From the NCBI RefSeq assembly GCF_037975245.1, contig NC_092564.1, positions 4,555,484 to 4,619,483 of the forward strand: 64,000 bases of DNA, written 5' to 3'. Position 1 is the first letter of the stretch. Every line of letters begins with the position of its first letter. The stretch is from Apostichopus japonicus (lineage: Eukaryota; Echinodermata; Holothuroidea; Aspidochirotida; Stichopodidae). This document shows positions 50,147-61,351 of this stretch, in pieces. The translations under genes were made by a program, and so were the position numbers. The notes beneath the pieces were generated by a model that was given only the letters and a program-made list of their open reading frames with translations, ran no database searches and was not told the origin of the DNA.

Positions 50147-53100
50147 CGTTTGTTGAAAACTTGCTAACTGCATACATATATACAGTGTTTTGAGAATCAT
50201 ATGAAAACACTTAGCATGCACTTAGAAGATGTTAGTCCTGTACTGTGGTATTCTGAAGTTCTCAGAGTGTGTGGTAACTCTGGGTTACCTATAGAGATTT
50301 TGTCATGGGGATACAGGTAGGTTATGTTTAAGCTATGGTGTTTAAATGTTAGCCTCATGAAGGTACATTACAGTGAGACTTTTAACACCAGGTTCGTTAT
50401 TCTACCCACGGCTATGGGCAAGTAATCATGCAGTGCCTTCCGTAGCGGTCTAATATAGTTTGCCATTTGTGAGAATTAAAGTGAATTATTTCAACAAAAT
50501 TGTATTTTGAACAGTTTGCCCAAAATGGCTATAATATTTATTCGCCCACATTAACCTGTGAGTAGCAAGAACTAAAGCCACAGGGTTTTATCATCACAAG
50601 GACCTGTGTTTTATGACCAAAGCAATGATGTGATTATAACTTGAATGAATGCCAGAAAGGGCGATGAAGAATCAGTAAATAGTATATAAATTACTTGACA
50701 TTGTCATGGATGATTTGAGCAGAAGTAAAACAGCTTGTTCATACAGCAGTCGTGGTATTGTTCTGCTCACAGTGACTGTGCCCCTCGTTTAGCGTAGGAG
50801 TACCAATGTGCCTGTCTGCCTGTCGTTGTTACGTGAGCTTTATCTAATTTATCGCATGACATCCTGTGATGTCGATGCTGTTACCTTGGCTGTGTGGTTC
50901 AGCCCTGCATTGTACTGTATATTACCCTGAGTATATCAAGGCATTATGAACCGGGGTGGTCTCATAATTGTCTGCCAGAGGAGTCTAGGCCTATGTACGT
51001 ATCACACTCAGCTACAAACAAGCTATTTCCTTTATTTGCCTGTTCAGGAATCAGGAAGTTAATCCCAAAGGCAGATTCACCCACAGAGAAATTATTATTG
51101 TTGCAGTCAGTCGCGGACGTTTTCCGCAGTACTAATAACCACGCTGTACTGTACTCTCATATCATGCTTGAAAGCACTGGTACTGACAGTACAGTAAGAA
51201 CAGCTCTTATAACCCCTATCTGATGGAAAGCATACTGTTTATACTGCTTAGTGCTCAGGGTGGGGGGAGAGAGGGGAGGGGAAGGGGGACATGACAGTAT
51301 AGTCTGTAAATAGGTGTATACATGTAAGTTGTTGAAACTGCTTTGTATTCAGCATAATCACCTAATGCCAGCTATGATTCAATGCTGTATGGAGCTTAAA
51401 GCAGCTAGTTGTGCTGCATAACCGTATTTTAATATTCAAGAGATCTACTCAAATTACATGTGCGACCATCCAGCCTGTAAACTCGAGGAGGTATTTTCTC
51501 CCCAGGCTCCAAATGGTGAATTCACTGGAATCGAATTTTTTTCCTTAACCCCCGATGGAAGTAACTGCTCTTGTTCCAATTTGTCTACTATAGAGTTAAT
51601 GCTTAATATATAGCAAACATAGTCCCCTGGCTATTCTGACATCCAGGTCCCAAAAAAATGTAAAGATAGCAAATTTAAAAAAAAAAAAAAAATGTTGTGT
51701 TGAAGGAAAATATTTATTGGGTGCAGGCAGGCAGACTAGCAGTGAAATATTGTAAATTTTTCATTAAAAGTGACTATACTTATAAAGCAAGTTTGGGTCG
51801 ATGAACTTTAAGTCCCCCCTCCCCCTCCCCTCCCCCTCTCCCTCTCCTATTGCTCACTAAGTGGGTATAGACACTATATAGAAGAGGCCAGAAGCTGTGT
51901 ACACTATTGCCTATGGTATGAAAATTTGTTATATTTGCAGTTCATAAAATTCTAACATGTATAAGGAAAGATTGTGAAAGTCATTAATTTGTCTGTTTTT
52001 CTTGGAAAGGATTCAAGTGAAAGAGATTTTGATTTTCCTTCCTTTTAGATACCTGTAGTAAACAAATCAGTCCAGGTTCAGTCATGTGTTTGAGTCATTA
52101 ATTATACTGACCTGGTGGTGCCTATGTTTTAGTTACTATCATGCAGTATTTACTCATGAATGTGTGTGCACACATGTACCTAAGTATGGGATGTGTGTTG
52201 TATCATTTGTAGGTTATTGATTGCATGGTGCAGCTATATATTAGTGCACATGCATGATCATTTCTGTAACACACTGATCTGTCAGATAGGGTACACGCAT
52301 AGATCTGTCTAGTAAAGAGTTGAGGGATAGTTTGGTATGCACAGTATGTTGTGGGAAAAGGGAAGGAAGTTAACTTTGTACGATATCATTTTCAAAACAA
52401 AAGTATTGGGGCTAATTTATAATGAAAAACAAGTGTAATCTGATGTCATTCTCAAATATACTGAAAGCTTGATTAAAAGTATGCCGAATCTGAAAGTAGG
52501 TGACCGGTCATGATCCTCGGAGCTGTATTGTTAGGCGACGTGGCAGTATAGTGCTTGCAGTGAATGTGTGATTTCCTGCTGTAGTGATAGCATTATTCCA
52601 TGCCGTATGTTGATAGCAGCATACAGTTAGAGATTTGAAGGGCAGGGCAATTTCCTGAAGCCGTTTGTACGTTTACGCTATATACCTCAATATTCAAAGT
52701 CAAGGTCATAGTGTGTTTTGCTAAAATTGAGAAAATTATCTAGGTTTTGAGTTTTGTTGATCCTTAACTCATGTATAGTTAGGCTGGACATGACTTCTAT
52801 AGTCAGGACTATACTCAAGGTTGTGCAATCAGCACATAATGTACAACCTCCCTCCCCCACCCCCCCCCCCTGCCTGCTACCTTCTACAGCTATGTACTGT
52901 TAATTATCAGGGTTAATGAGATTCAGCAACAATAAAAGCTGCTCTAGTTTGCTGTGTATTGTTTTTTCAAGTTAAGTTTTTTGATAATTTTGATAATTAA
53001 GTCCAGTAGCATCAAAATATATTACATGGCATGAAAGCATGTTATTATATTGAAGTATACATGTGTCATCATGTAGTCTACTGCTAGTCAATTTTTACTT

Positions 53101-56100
53101 CAAACAATTAATGAAAAGTAAAAAAAAGGTTGATTGGGGACACAAATGGAAGGATGCCTTTGTTCATGGAGGACAGGGGGGATGAGGGGGGGAGGGAGAG
53201 ATTCAGACACGTAAAATGTGAAGTTAGGTCACCCCTTTGGAATGCCACTCACTGGAAATTGGTACATGGCTGTTGAGGGAGGGATTCTCAAAAGCCTGCA
53301 GCTTTGACGTTGGATCTGATGTACCTCTTCAGTTGTTCAAAGCGCTTTGTAATCAGGATATGATTAACTTGCCAAGGCCAGTAGATTTCTATTTCCTTGT
53401 AAACTTGTTGCTTATAATGTTATACAGTGTGAATGTAAGGACACTGAATTCCCTGGCCAGGCTAACTGCTATAATGCTGCAGCTATTCGCTGGTTGAAGG
53501 ATAAGATACAGTAATTATAAAAATGTTTCCAATCTTATTCATATTTTAAAATCAGCCAATCAAATTATCTCTATCAGGTGACATCCGACAATAGCAATTT
53601 GCCTGTTTCGCTTATGACGTACATGATGTCCTAGGCCTATACTACTAGATGTAACTGAGCCATGTGTTTTCGCAATTTCCGTTACACCTAACGATAACTG
53701 CCAATCAAAACCTCCAAAAAAAGAAAAATAAGCTCTTAATAGATGTTTACAAATATTCATTTACGCGTATTGAAGCTTTCGTTAACACGAAAGAGCTAGC
53801 TAGCCAAACATGGGCAAATCAGGGGTACAGTATATTATTATTTGCAGCCTGTACATGCTGTTATTGTATTACCAATGTGTGTGTATTAGCCATTCGTGAA
53901 ACGAATCAATCATGGCAAAAAAAGCAAGGGGTATAAATACAATAAATAACGACTAGACTTACGCTATAGTCCTAAGGCATTGAGCCTTCATTATAATCCT
54001 AAGTATTTTCTGAAAATTTTGCTAACTGTTCTCAAAATTTCAACTTAACGTGTTGTTCAAATTGACCAATCAGTGTCCGTGTGGGTATTTTCTGACATGT
54101 CCGATTGGTGATTGACAACACGATTTATAATGTACGCACACTGGTAGTACAGTATTGGGATGGTCATATATCCAGAAATTTCACCCGTATTGCGCAGTAC
54201 TGAGGTAACCCGGTGTGACCTTTATGCATTAAATGCATATGTAGTAGAAAGAATTTTATTGGCGTGGCATATCATTGGATAATTAGCCATTTTGCTGACG
54301 AAAAAGTTCATCCATTCTGCTCAATTTTTGTAATATTGGAAACTTTTTTCATGCAAAATATGTTTGGTACATGAATGTTTGGAGTAACGTAAGGATCACA
54401 GTTAATAGCATCACTTTGGGATGATACTTCAACTCAGTATGCTCCTTTAATATCAATGTGATAGTACACAATGCAGTGTGCTAGGATCATGAGTGTTATA
54501 GTGGTGTGCATTTAAGTTCATGCATGCTAATTCCCTTCTGTGTTAGAAGGATATTGTCTGAAAGCAAACTTGAATTTTGGCCAATGAAAGAGGAACACAT
54601 ATTGTAAACATCCTGGTGAAATTTGCATCCGATTTCTACGTGGCGTTGTCCAGATATTGATAATTGAACTTGTCACATTTTTGTATCACGTAATTGATCG
54701 TGGGCACGTACAATTATTGTTTTGACCGTGGATGTTATAGGGTTCAACCTTTACCCAAGTTAACAATGTACCAATTAATGGGGTTAGTTTGAAAGTAGAG
54801 ACTTAACATTAAACTTTTGGGAGAAAAACATAGCACAACTTTTTACATACATGTGCTTCTATGTCATGTATCACTTCTCCTGCAAGACATGTCAACTTCA
54901 AATGTTGTGATCTCGAAAAAACGGAAACGTAGGAATCGATAGAAATTCACCAGGATGCATAATAAGGATCTTTTCATGATTCATGTTGTTGAATGCAAGT
55001 TTTCCTCTGGAGGATAGAGGCTGTCACCATGTTGTGTCTTCATAGTCTACGAATGCTGGCTAATGTTAAAAGATATGCATTGGTTATACTATCATTATGT
55101 AATGAGTTTGAATTTATACTATTGTACCTTGTACCCCTTCACCTTCCCCTCTCTCCCCACACAAAGTTCCCATCCATACCTAATTGGGAATCTGCAACCT
55201 TCACCAAAAGTTTGCCATGGATTTTTACATAATCAATTAATACCTAACCATCACTCTCAGAATGTCACCAAAATTTTGGGTACACTGACGTAGAGTTTAG
55301 AAACATTAAGCTATGTTAATTACTTAATTTTAGTTGGCACGAAGCTCTCTAGTTGATGCCTTACATCAGACAATGATTTCATAATTGACTTTGTACAGCA
55401 CAAACTGAACAGTATGAGAATATTAACACCCTGCTGGCATGCATAAAGGGCAACATACATTGTCAATTATACTGTGCGTGCAGTATATATGCACATGATA
55501 ATCATAGGTTGTATCCATATGCTATCTTAGGGTACTGTAATGGCATCCTGTGGCTGCCTTCCTCACACACATGATAATCATACGTTGCATTCATGTATAT
55601 AGGCTTTGTCTTAGGATATTGTAATGGCATCCTGTGGATGCCTGCCTTCCTCCAGTAATCTCCCTGTACATTGAGCTCTCATCTTGTAGACATTCTCCTT
55701 CTAGTTGTTATCAGTTATAAGTCCGCCTAAAATATTCAACCAATTCCAAGAATGAGGTATCTCCCCTGACCTACCCATAATGCACATGTTTTGTATCACA
55801 CGGGGCTCTCCCTATTTGGGGAATCGATCTATGGCAAATCGTTGTTTCCTTCCAACTCTAATTAATAACGCATGTTTGATGTCAACAGGGAGGTCAGGGG
55901 GAAAGAAAGACCCAATAAAGAAAAAACAAAAATCGTCTAGGGATATGGCAGGTTCATTAGTCTCTGGGAGGATGCAGTCAAAGAGTAATGAGAGAACATA
56001 TAGGGTTGAGGGGGGGGGGGAATGGGAGTAAATATTAAAATGAAAGATATGCAACGTTATTTATGGACAAATCATTCCAGTCTGCGGTCTCCACCTTCTA

Positions 56101-59100
56101 TCGAAACGGTATCGAGAGCACTACAGTATGCGTTGATGGCAATAGCAAATTAAAGAGTTTATAATAGCAGGATTTGTATGATAGATTGCCAGTACGTTAT
56201 ATTAGTGAATGTATTCATTTAAATACCAGAGAGCATACGTGGATGATGTTACGATGAGAGAATAATAGCCATTTGTACTTGACATTGAAATATCTGTTAT
56301 GATGATTACTTTTGACAAATGACTGTAATCAGAGTGTTATAATGGGAATATAAAATGATGATGAAGAAATAAATGAGAAGGGATGTCATTACATTTTATT
56401 AAAGCACATGCATTGTTTTAGGCACATGTGACTTCAGTTGAGGTGGAGGGGAGGGGGGTGCTTGTAGAAGTATATATATTATATCAGAAAACATAATAAG
56501 ACTAGCTGGAACAACAGGAAGTTAATCATTTATAATGCTGTTGTAAAAATATGTTATGTACAATACTGTATGTAATGCCAAAAGTGCCAAAATAAAATGC
56601 TGAATTTAAGCAAAGTGAATTGAACTGCTAAGTACTGCAGTGTACTTAATTTACACATTGCTGTAATTATCAGGTTTAAAGAAATCCACCAAATGCAAAG
56701 CTCTCCTGTTGCACATAATTGGATACATGTACTGTACACTACAAACGCATCCTGACATGCACACACAAATTGGAAAGAATTTTTGCAGATAATTATGTTT
56801 TTTCTTTTAAGTGATAAAACTAGACTGCGATTGAAACTGGCATGTGAAGTTTCTTTGTGACAGAGATATTTTGATTTTTGAAGGGTGCGGGGGGGGGGGG
56901 GGGGGGGGGACGAGAAAAGGGATGAAGGAAAGCATGTTTCATGCATTTATAGCCATTATGATAACCATGCGTGTTACTCATTAAAAATAAGACACTGTAG
57001 TTGTACCACAATCATACATGTACAAATTGAATAAAACAGAAAAAGTTGTGTACAGTACAGTCATACAGCTATTTCTCAGCCCTGTAGTAAAGTTTGAATC
57101 ATTGTTCTAAAAAGAATAGTCTTTGTCTAGTCTATGAGAGAATCATCCCAATGTATGTATACTCTCCTCATCCCGCACGTGATCCTAGTCTAGCATAATG
57201 GATCGAGGCTATTGAACAACTCGAAAGTGATATAAAAAATTTATTCAGAAAGTGAAATTATGGGTGACATTGTAAATTATTTTTTGAATCTGTGTACACT
57301 ATATTATATAGTAACTTAAATGATGCCATGTAGTACGTGTATGATATTTCAAAACAAGTGTAGGACATCAACCGTTATCCAGATAATTAAAAGCAAAGCC
57401 TAATAACCTGTGTTAATTGCATGTGTGATGTATCACAGCTAAGATTTCAATAGTTCATGCTGTGATTGTTTTTTAATGGTCATATATATATACGTATAAT
57501 TAATTTTTGTTTTGTTTTGTTTTTTTAGTTTTTTGGTGTAAAAGTCACAAATAATGAAATTACAATACTGCAATGACATTTTTTGGTGAAGAATATGTTT
57601 TGAATCAGATCTCATGATTACAACTCATTGTGCCCTACCAACTGAGACAGCCAGCTCTCAATTTATTCCAATCTTTAATAAACCATTTCTTTGATGGGAG
57701 TTTGTTCTAATAGGTCATAGTACCTTACATTAAATACAAGGTAGCAGCCAGGGTTGACATCCACATTTCATTTCATGTATCCCGGAAGGCAGCAGGGAAG
57801 CGATCAAAGGAAAGCAAAAATTTATGTTTGTGACTGCATGTTCACACGGTCTGCTTAATTCTCAGCTTGGACATAAAATCACACAAAGTTTAAAACAGGT
57901 CACCATGACATTCTGCATTTTTATGTGAAATAACTGTAGCTACATAATAACTGTAGCTACAGTGACTTGTCACGTCATAAACTACAGTATATATATCATT
58001 TCTTTTTTTGCATTGTCATTTAAGAACGTTGTTATGTCATTCCTAAGTAATTTATTGTCTCCCAGGTTTTGTTATTTTGTGCACAACAGTTATCCTCTAG
58101 ATAAATGTACACATTGTGTAGTGTTAATTTTCACAGTTAGTGCCACAGTATGCTGTACGTATTCTCACAGTACAATGCATATATGTAGTTAACATATATA
58201 TCAGATTCACCAAGGTGTCTACATTTCACTTTGTAAACTGTTTTTGATAAGTTGTTCAAACCATAGGTTTTAAGTTACCATGGTGATTAATGTCATGTTC
58301 ATTTCCATTGTATCGTTGCACATTCCCACTGCATGAAAGGGTAATTTTGGAGTTGTTCTTTGCTTGTTTTGTCATCATCTGGCGTCAGAAATTTGTGAAC
58401 AAAAACAGTTTTTTTACACTGCATGCTTGAACAGGTTAAGGTACCCTGATATGTCCACAAGCTCCATTGGTTTGTTTGTTTTTAGAATCTCTATATTTAT
58501 ATTCATATAAGCCAAATATGTTTATCTTGTTAAGTTGGTTGATCCCTAGGGGGAATGAACAATGTAAGAGCTATGTTGCTGTTTGGAGAATGGACATGGT
58601 GTGTCGATCCCTACTTGAACCGCTTGATCTGTTATAATGTACATTGCAAATCTTGATTTGTGTTACTGTGTATATTAACTCAAGCTAACCTAGACTAGAC
58701 CTTACTAACACATATCTAACAGCCACATTAATGCATCATCAATTCCTTCCAATTAACCTTCAATAAAAATTACTTTTGGTGAGCTATGCTTTTCTACCAC
58801 CAAAGAGAATCGTTAACAGCAAAGAAACATTCTCTTTGCAAAGATGTTAATGTAGTTCAATCCTATGTTTACCTGTCTCCTATACATACGCACTGCTAGC
58901 TTGCTATACATACTAGTGTTCAAACGATTAACCTAATCGGAACCGGTACGAATATTGCATAATCGGAAATAATCGGAATCGGTAAAAATTACGTGGAATA
59001 CCAGTTATGTCATACCGATTATTCAAAAACATATGGAAGGTGAAAATATCATTATTCAAAAACATAAGATAAGAAGATGGATGGTTTGTCTGAGATACTT

Positions 59101-61351
59101 TTTGAGATGGATATTTTGAGTAACTATTCTTAGCCCATTTCAAGTCATTAACAGGTGACATTCGCGTCGAGGTGGTTAGGCCATTCGCTTAGCACAGTGC
59201 TGACTAGGTAGGATGTCATATTTCCGTATTTTGGAAATTTAAAACAAAACAAAAAACTTTTTTTTTTCTTTCCGAGAAACTACAGAGGTAATTTGGTACA
59301 TACAAAATGATACCTTAGAGCCTTGTATATCAATGAAGCAAAAGGAAACAGGGGAAAATCACAACAATAGTTGTTTCTGTCAAACATTTTTGCCGATTTT
59401 GTATATATACGGGATATTTTCTCATTTTCAAATAATCGGAATCGGTACGATTATGAAAAAAATAATCGGTAATCGGTATTTTCTGTTATGCATAATCGGT
59501 TGAAAACTAATACATACTGTACTGTTGTATACAGTTTATAGGCTACCACGGGTAGATCAGTGTGCATAATGTATTGGAGACAGGTAAGGATAGTATTTCC
59601 GTAAGTACACAAACCAGTAAGTCTTATTCATTGCCATTTACTATCATTGTCACTGGTGCATGCTGCTAACAACTTCTATTAACAAAATGCACCATCAGCA
59701 AGGAGAAATTTATTGAAAATTTATCAATTTTTACTTTGTGTAAATTGTTTTCCATTCATACATGTACATATGTATATTTATATATGTATATATAGTTACT
59801 GTGTGGTAGAATTATAATATTGGAATCATGGTTTTGGGGAAATATTATTGCTCAATCTTACTTTCATGCGTTGTGTAGATGAGAATTGATCTATTGGGAG
59901 AGAATATGTCACCACAGAATTATAAGACAAGTTTTGTTGCAGTAACATTAAAGGAAAACAAAGTGACTAGGTGATACAGTAGTACTTCAACAAACGGAGG
60001 TGACAGGTTTGCCAAGGATCATGCTCATGACAAGATATAATCATGTGGCTAATATCTTCTGCTTATGTCAGATAGGCTAGCAACTTAGGCTAGTTAAAAG
60101 ACAAAACCTTTCAACAGACATGAGTTTGATGGGAATGCATCAACAATCATTCATAATAATTGACAAGACTCAAAGCTAAGGAGAAGCTAAACTTACCGCT
60201 AGTGGAGAAAACAACCTTGGTTATCTTTGAGAGAACACCAACTGCCAAGCAAAGATTAAAAGAACAATGTTCAAAATTTGTGAGGGTGTTTTTCTTTTAC
60301 TGGCTCATATATGTATACACATATAAAGAAATTAGCATGTGATTGTCCATGGCCAATATATATTTGATTGTTGGGTCATTTAAGAGTGTGTTTGGACTGT
60401 TAGCAAGTACAGACAGTTTGCTTTATATGATGGTAATGTTTTAAGTTTTATTTTGTTGCAGTTGGCCAGCCCCAGCAGCCTAAACAGGTTGGCTCTCTCT
60501 TTGCGGGTGAACCTGCAGAAAGTGCACCACCTGCTCCAGGAGGCTTTAACCAGGTAAGATATAAGAGGCTATGTAACTGTCTTAGGACGATATAGCCAGC
60601 TAAGATATGAGGTACCCAACTCTCAAGGGGAGATAGCCAGCTAAGATATGAGGTACCCAACTCTCAAGGGGATATAGTCAGATAAGGTGTAAATGACAAG
60701 ATAGCTGTCTAAGGAATTTATAACCAGGCAAGATGTAAGGGGCCATTTAACTGCTTCAGGGGGATATAGCCAGCTAAGATATGAGGTACCCAACTCTCAA
60801 GGGGATATAGTCAGATAAGGTGTAAATGACAAGATAACTGTCTAAGGGATTTATAACCAGGCAAGATGTAAGAGGCTATTTAAACTGCCTTAGGTGGAAA
60901 GTCAGGGTAAAATATGAGAGGCTACTTCATTGCCTAATGGGGATATGGCCAGGGAAGATATTAGAGACTAACTTACTTTGTCAGGTGGATAAAGCCTAGG
61001 AAGATATGACATAAGAGGCTACTGTGCAAGAGTTTATACACTCCCCAGAGCCAGTGGTGCCAAAGCAAACTTGCAGAGGTGCAAGTGTGTTGAAAAAACT
61101 AGGCAACATTCCTAACAGTTTTACAAAACTAATATAATATTTTGACATTTACCATACATCCTGTCGTCTTTCAGGGTCCTGCTTACGTGGCCATCTACGA
61201 TTACGTAGCAGCTGCTGATGACGAGATCTCTTTCGTGGAGGGTGACATAATCATCAACGGAGAGATAATCGACGATGGTTGGATGACCGGCACTGTAGAG
61301 CGAACCGGCCATTCTGGCATGCTACCATCCAACTACGTGGAGGAGCGTTAG
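26378..61351 (+). CDS. LASP1: LASP-family LIM, nebulin-repeat and SH3 protein
   Basis: Core exons: 26378-26446, 27303-27397, 27937-28021, 28499-28694, 60462-60553 and 61175-61351 (stop TAG), giving 237 residues. Cassettes 40104-40181 and 43018-43107 and a possible 6-nt microexon 29727-29732 would raise this to 295. LASP proteins are actin-binding adaptors at focal adhesions and the cell cortex. Domains seen: LIM (residues 5-56; ligands C5, C8, H26, C29, C32, C35, C53, H56), two nebulin repeats (about 62-96, starting [12 protein letters not shown], and 99-130, starting [12 protein letters not shown]), a variable Pro/Gln-rich linker, and C-terminal SH3 (180-237 in the short form; AIYDY, DDGWM, SNYVEE). 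Human LASP1 is 261 residues with the same order. All introns after exon 4 and before the penultimate exon are phase 1, so the linker can be assembled in several ways. The SH3 is expected to bind proline-rich partners. A nebulin-only LASP2 paralogue cannot be excluded in naming. Confidence 0.95.
27303..27397 (+). CDS. LASP1: LASP exon 2: LIM core
   Basis: Encodes [19 protein letters not shown] and KRPYCNT, supplying H26, C29, C32, C35 and C53. Acceptor CTTTCTACAG, donor GTAAGT, phase 2 out. Confidence 0.95.
27937..28021 (+). CDS. LASP1: LASP exon 3: LIM end and nebulin repeat 1
   Basis: Completes the LIM domain with H56, then encodes [17 protein letters not shown], the start of the first nebulin repeat. 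Donor GTAAGT in phase 0. Confidence 0.94.
28499..28694 (+). CDS. LASP1: LASP exon 4: nebulin repeats
   Basis: Encodes the end of repeat 1 ([12 protein letters not shown], where vertebrate LASP1 has a Y-K-E-E type core) and repeat 2 ([16 protein letters not shown], then VKYHNL), followed by an Ala/Arg/Glu-rich helix-like tail ending GTYRQ. Acceptor CATTGTAG, donor GTGAGT, phase 1 out. Nebulin repeats bind F-actin. Confidence 0.94.
29727..29732 (+). CDS. possible 6-nt microexon in LASP
   Basis: CACGTG lies exactly between a good acceptor (pyrimidine-rich tract ending CCTCACAG) and a consensus donor GTAAGT. In phase 1 it adds Ala-Arg and keeps the frame into all later phase-1 exons. Its length cannot be supported by coding statistics, so the call rests only on the paired splice sites. 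Confidence 0.35.
29945..30016. repeat. (TA)n microsatellite, interrupted
   Basis: About 72 bases of TA with occasional AC and AG interruptions. Confidence 0.95.
30462..30613. mobile_element. foldback/MITE-like element, 152 bp
   Basis: Left arm AAAACTATTAAATAAACTTT then AGAGGCACATTTTATTGA is matched by the reverse complement of the right arm (AAAACTATTTAAGTAAACTT then TAGAGGCACATTTTATTGA). This gives a stem of about 38 bp around a 75-base loop. Non-coding; no clear target duplication. Confidence 0.8.
37810..38170. repeat. imperfect tandem repeat, about 120-bp period
   Basis: Three units begin GTAGTGTACACTGCAGTAGG, GTAGTGTACACTGCAGTTGG and GTAGTGTGTACTGCAGGAGG, each followed by TAAAAA and a TTGCTATG/TTACTATG motif. 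Divergence increases in the third unit. Confidence 0.75.
40104..40181 (+). CDS. LASP1: LASP proline-rich cassette exon 1
   Basis: A 78-nt exon, phase 1 to phase 1, with acceptor TATATCCAAAG and weak donor GTTTGA. It encodes a split Asp, then [18 protein letters not shown] and PEPEDEP. The Pro/Gln/Tyr composition matches the variable linker between nebulin repeats and SH3 in LASP proteins. Cassette 2 (43018-43107) is its duplicate. The weak donor and frame-neutral length suggest regulated inclusion. Confidence 0.75.
40799..40973. repeat. 88-bp tandem duplication
   Basis: ACATTTGACAGCTCAAGTAG through ATCCCG occurs twice in tandem (40799-40886 and 40887-40973) with very few differences. Confidence 0.93.
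42382..42913. repeat. 38-bp minisatellite, about 14 units
   Basis: The unit CCCAACCCTCTATTCATACT followed by ATTACTGACTACTATTGA is repeated head to tail. Two variants (TTCATACT with GACC, and TTCACACT with GGCC) alternate in parts of the array. It ends about 105 bases before cassette exon 2. Confidence 0.96.
43018..43107 (+). CDS. LASP1: LASP proline-rich/acidic cassette exon 2
   Basis: A 90-nt exon, phase 1 to phase 1, with acceptor CTGTCCAAAG and the same weak donor GTTTGA as cassette 1. It encodes a split Asp, then [18 protein letters not shown] and [11 protein letters not shown]. The ends align with cassette 1 (CCAAAG|AT, CCNCCTCC, GAACCACCA, GAACCAG|GTTTGAGC), and intron similarity continues downstream (TAGTCACACACA). 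The acidic ESEEESEEE is specific to this copy. Confidence 0.75.
45471..45866. mobile_element. hAT-type MITE, copy 2, with perfect 8-bp target duplication
   Basis: A 396-bp element with inverted ends CAGTGGCGGAGC and GCTCCGCCACTG. Exact CACCTGAT repeats lie at 45463-45470 and 45867-45874. It is about 85-90 percent identical to the 3706-4108 copy along its length, including CTGCTGGCGCCCTTTTCAGC and the CTCCGCGCCAACC motif. Non-coding, so mobilised by an hAT transposase elsewhere. Confidence 0.95.
50118..50143. repeat. poly-T tract after (ATTCAT)n
   Basis: 26 consecutive T preceded by four ATTCAT-like units. It could be the reverse-complemented tail of a retroposed element, but no element body was recognised. 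Confidence 0.9.
55493..55650. repeat. imperfect direct duplication, about 75 bp
   Basis: CACATGATAATCATAGGTTG and later CTGTAATGGCATCCTGTGG recur as CACATGATAATCATACGTTG and TTGTAATGGCATCCTGTGG. Confidence 0.8.
56889..56909. repeat. poly-G run
   Basis: 21 consecutive G, able to form intramolecular quadruplexes and prone to length error in sequencing. Confidence 0.95.
57600..57662 (-). mobile_element. degenerate tRNA-like sequence, possible SINE head
   Basis: The minus strand reads GGCTGTCTCAGTTGGTAGGG, like a tRNA D-arm/A-box. GAGTTGTAATCATGAGATCT then follows, resembling an anticodon stem with TGT, and GATTCAAAAC, a damaged B-box. Pairing is too poor for a functional tRNA; a decayed tRNA-Thr-like SINE head is the likely explanation. 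Confidence 0.4.
58921..59500. repeat. AATCGG-rich repeat
   Basis: Clusters of AATCGGAATCGGTA-type motifs lie at both ends (58935-58985 and 59433-59503), with reverse-complement copies (ATACCGATTATTC) inside, around 500 bases of plain DNA. Possibly a small transposable element with complex ends; no target duplication identified. Confidence 0.5.
60462..60553 (+). CDS. LASP1: LASP penultimate exon: Gln/Pro linker
   Basis: A 92-nt exon, phase 1 in and 0 out, encoding a split Val and [20 protein letters not shown], then [10 protein letters not shown]. Acceptor TTTTGTTGCAG, donor GTAAGA. The composition matches the flexible linker just before the SH3 domain. Confidence 0.9.
60585..61020. repeat. 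complex tandem repeat in the last LASP intron
   Basis: ATAGCCAGCTAAGATATGAG then GTACCCAACTCTCAAGGGG recurs near 60590, 60630 and 60768. It is interleaved with GATATAGTCAGATAAGGTGT, TTATAACCAGGCAAGATGTA and diverged AAGATATNAGAGGCTA units. The 3' part is older and more degenerate. Confidence 0.8.
61175..61351 (+). CDS. LASP1: LASP last exon: SH3 domain
   Basis: Encodes 58 residues and the stop TAG. Canonical SH3 signatures: [19 protein letters not shown] (ALYDY motif and acidic RT loop), [13 protein letters not shown] (conserved Trp) and [10 protein letters not shown]. The SH3 fills the whole exon, as in other LASP genes. Acceptor GTCTTTCAG. Confidence 0.97.
   Translation, partial: GPAYVAIYDYVAAADDEISFVEGDIIINGEIIDDGWMTGTVERTGHSGMLPSNYVEER

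Larger units (their letters stand above)
43108..60461. other. long LASP intron before the penultimate exon
   Basis: About 17.4 kb. Holds the MITE at 45471-45866, poly-T (50118-50143), a long G run (56889-56909), a duplicated block (55493-55650), a degenerate tRNA-like sequence (about 57600-57662) and an AATCGG-rich repeat (58921-59500). Possible extra exons at 45225-45242, 46724-46941 and 51048-51223 are discussed in findings. No nested gene is recognised. Confidence 0.6.
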
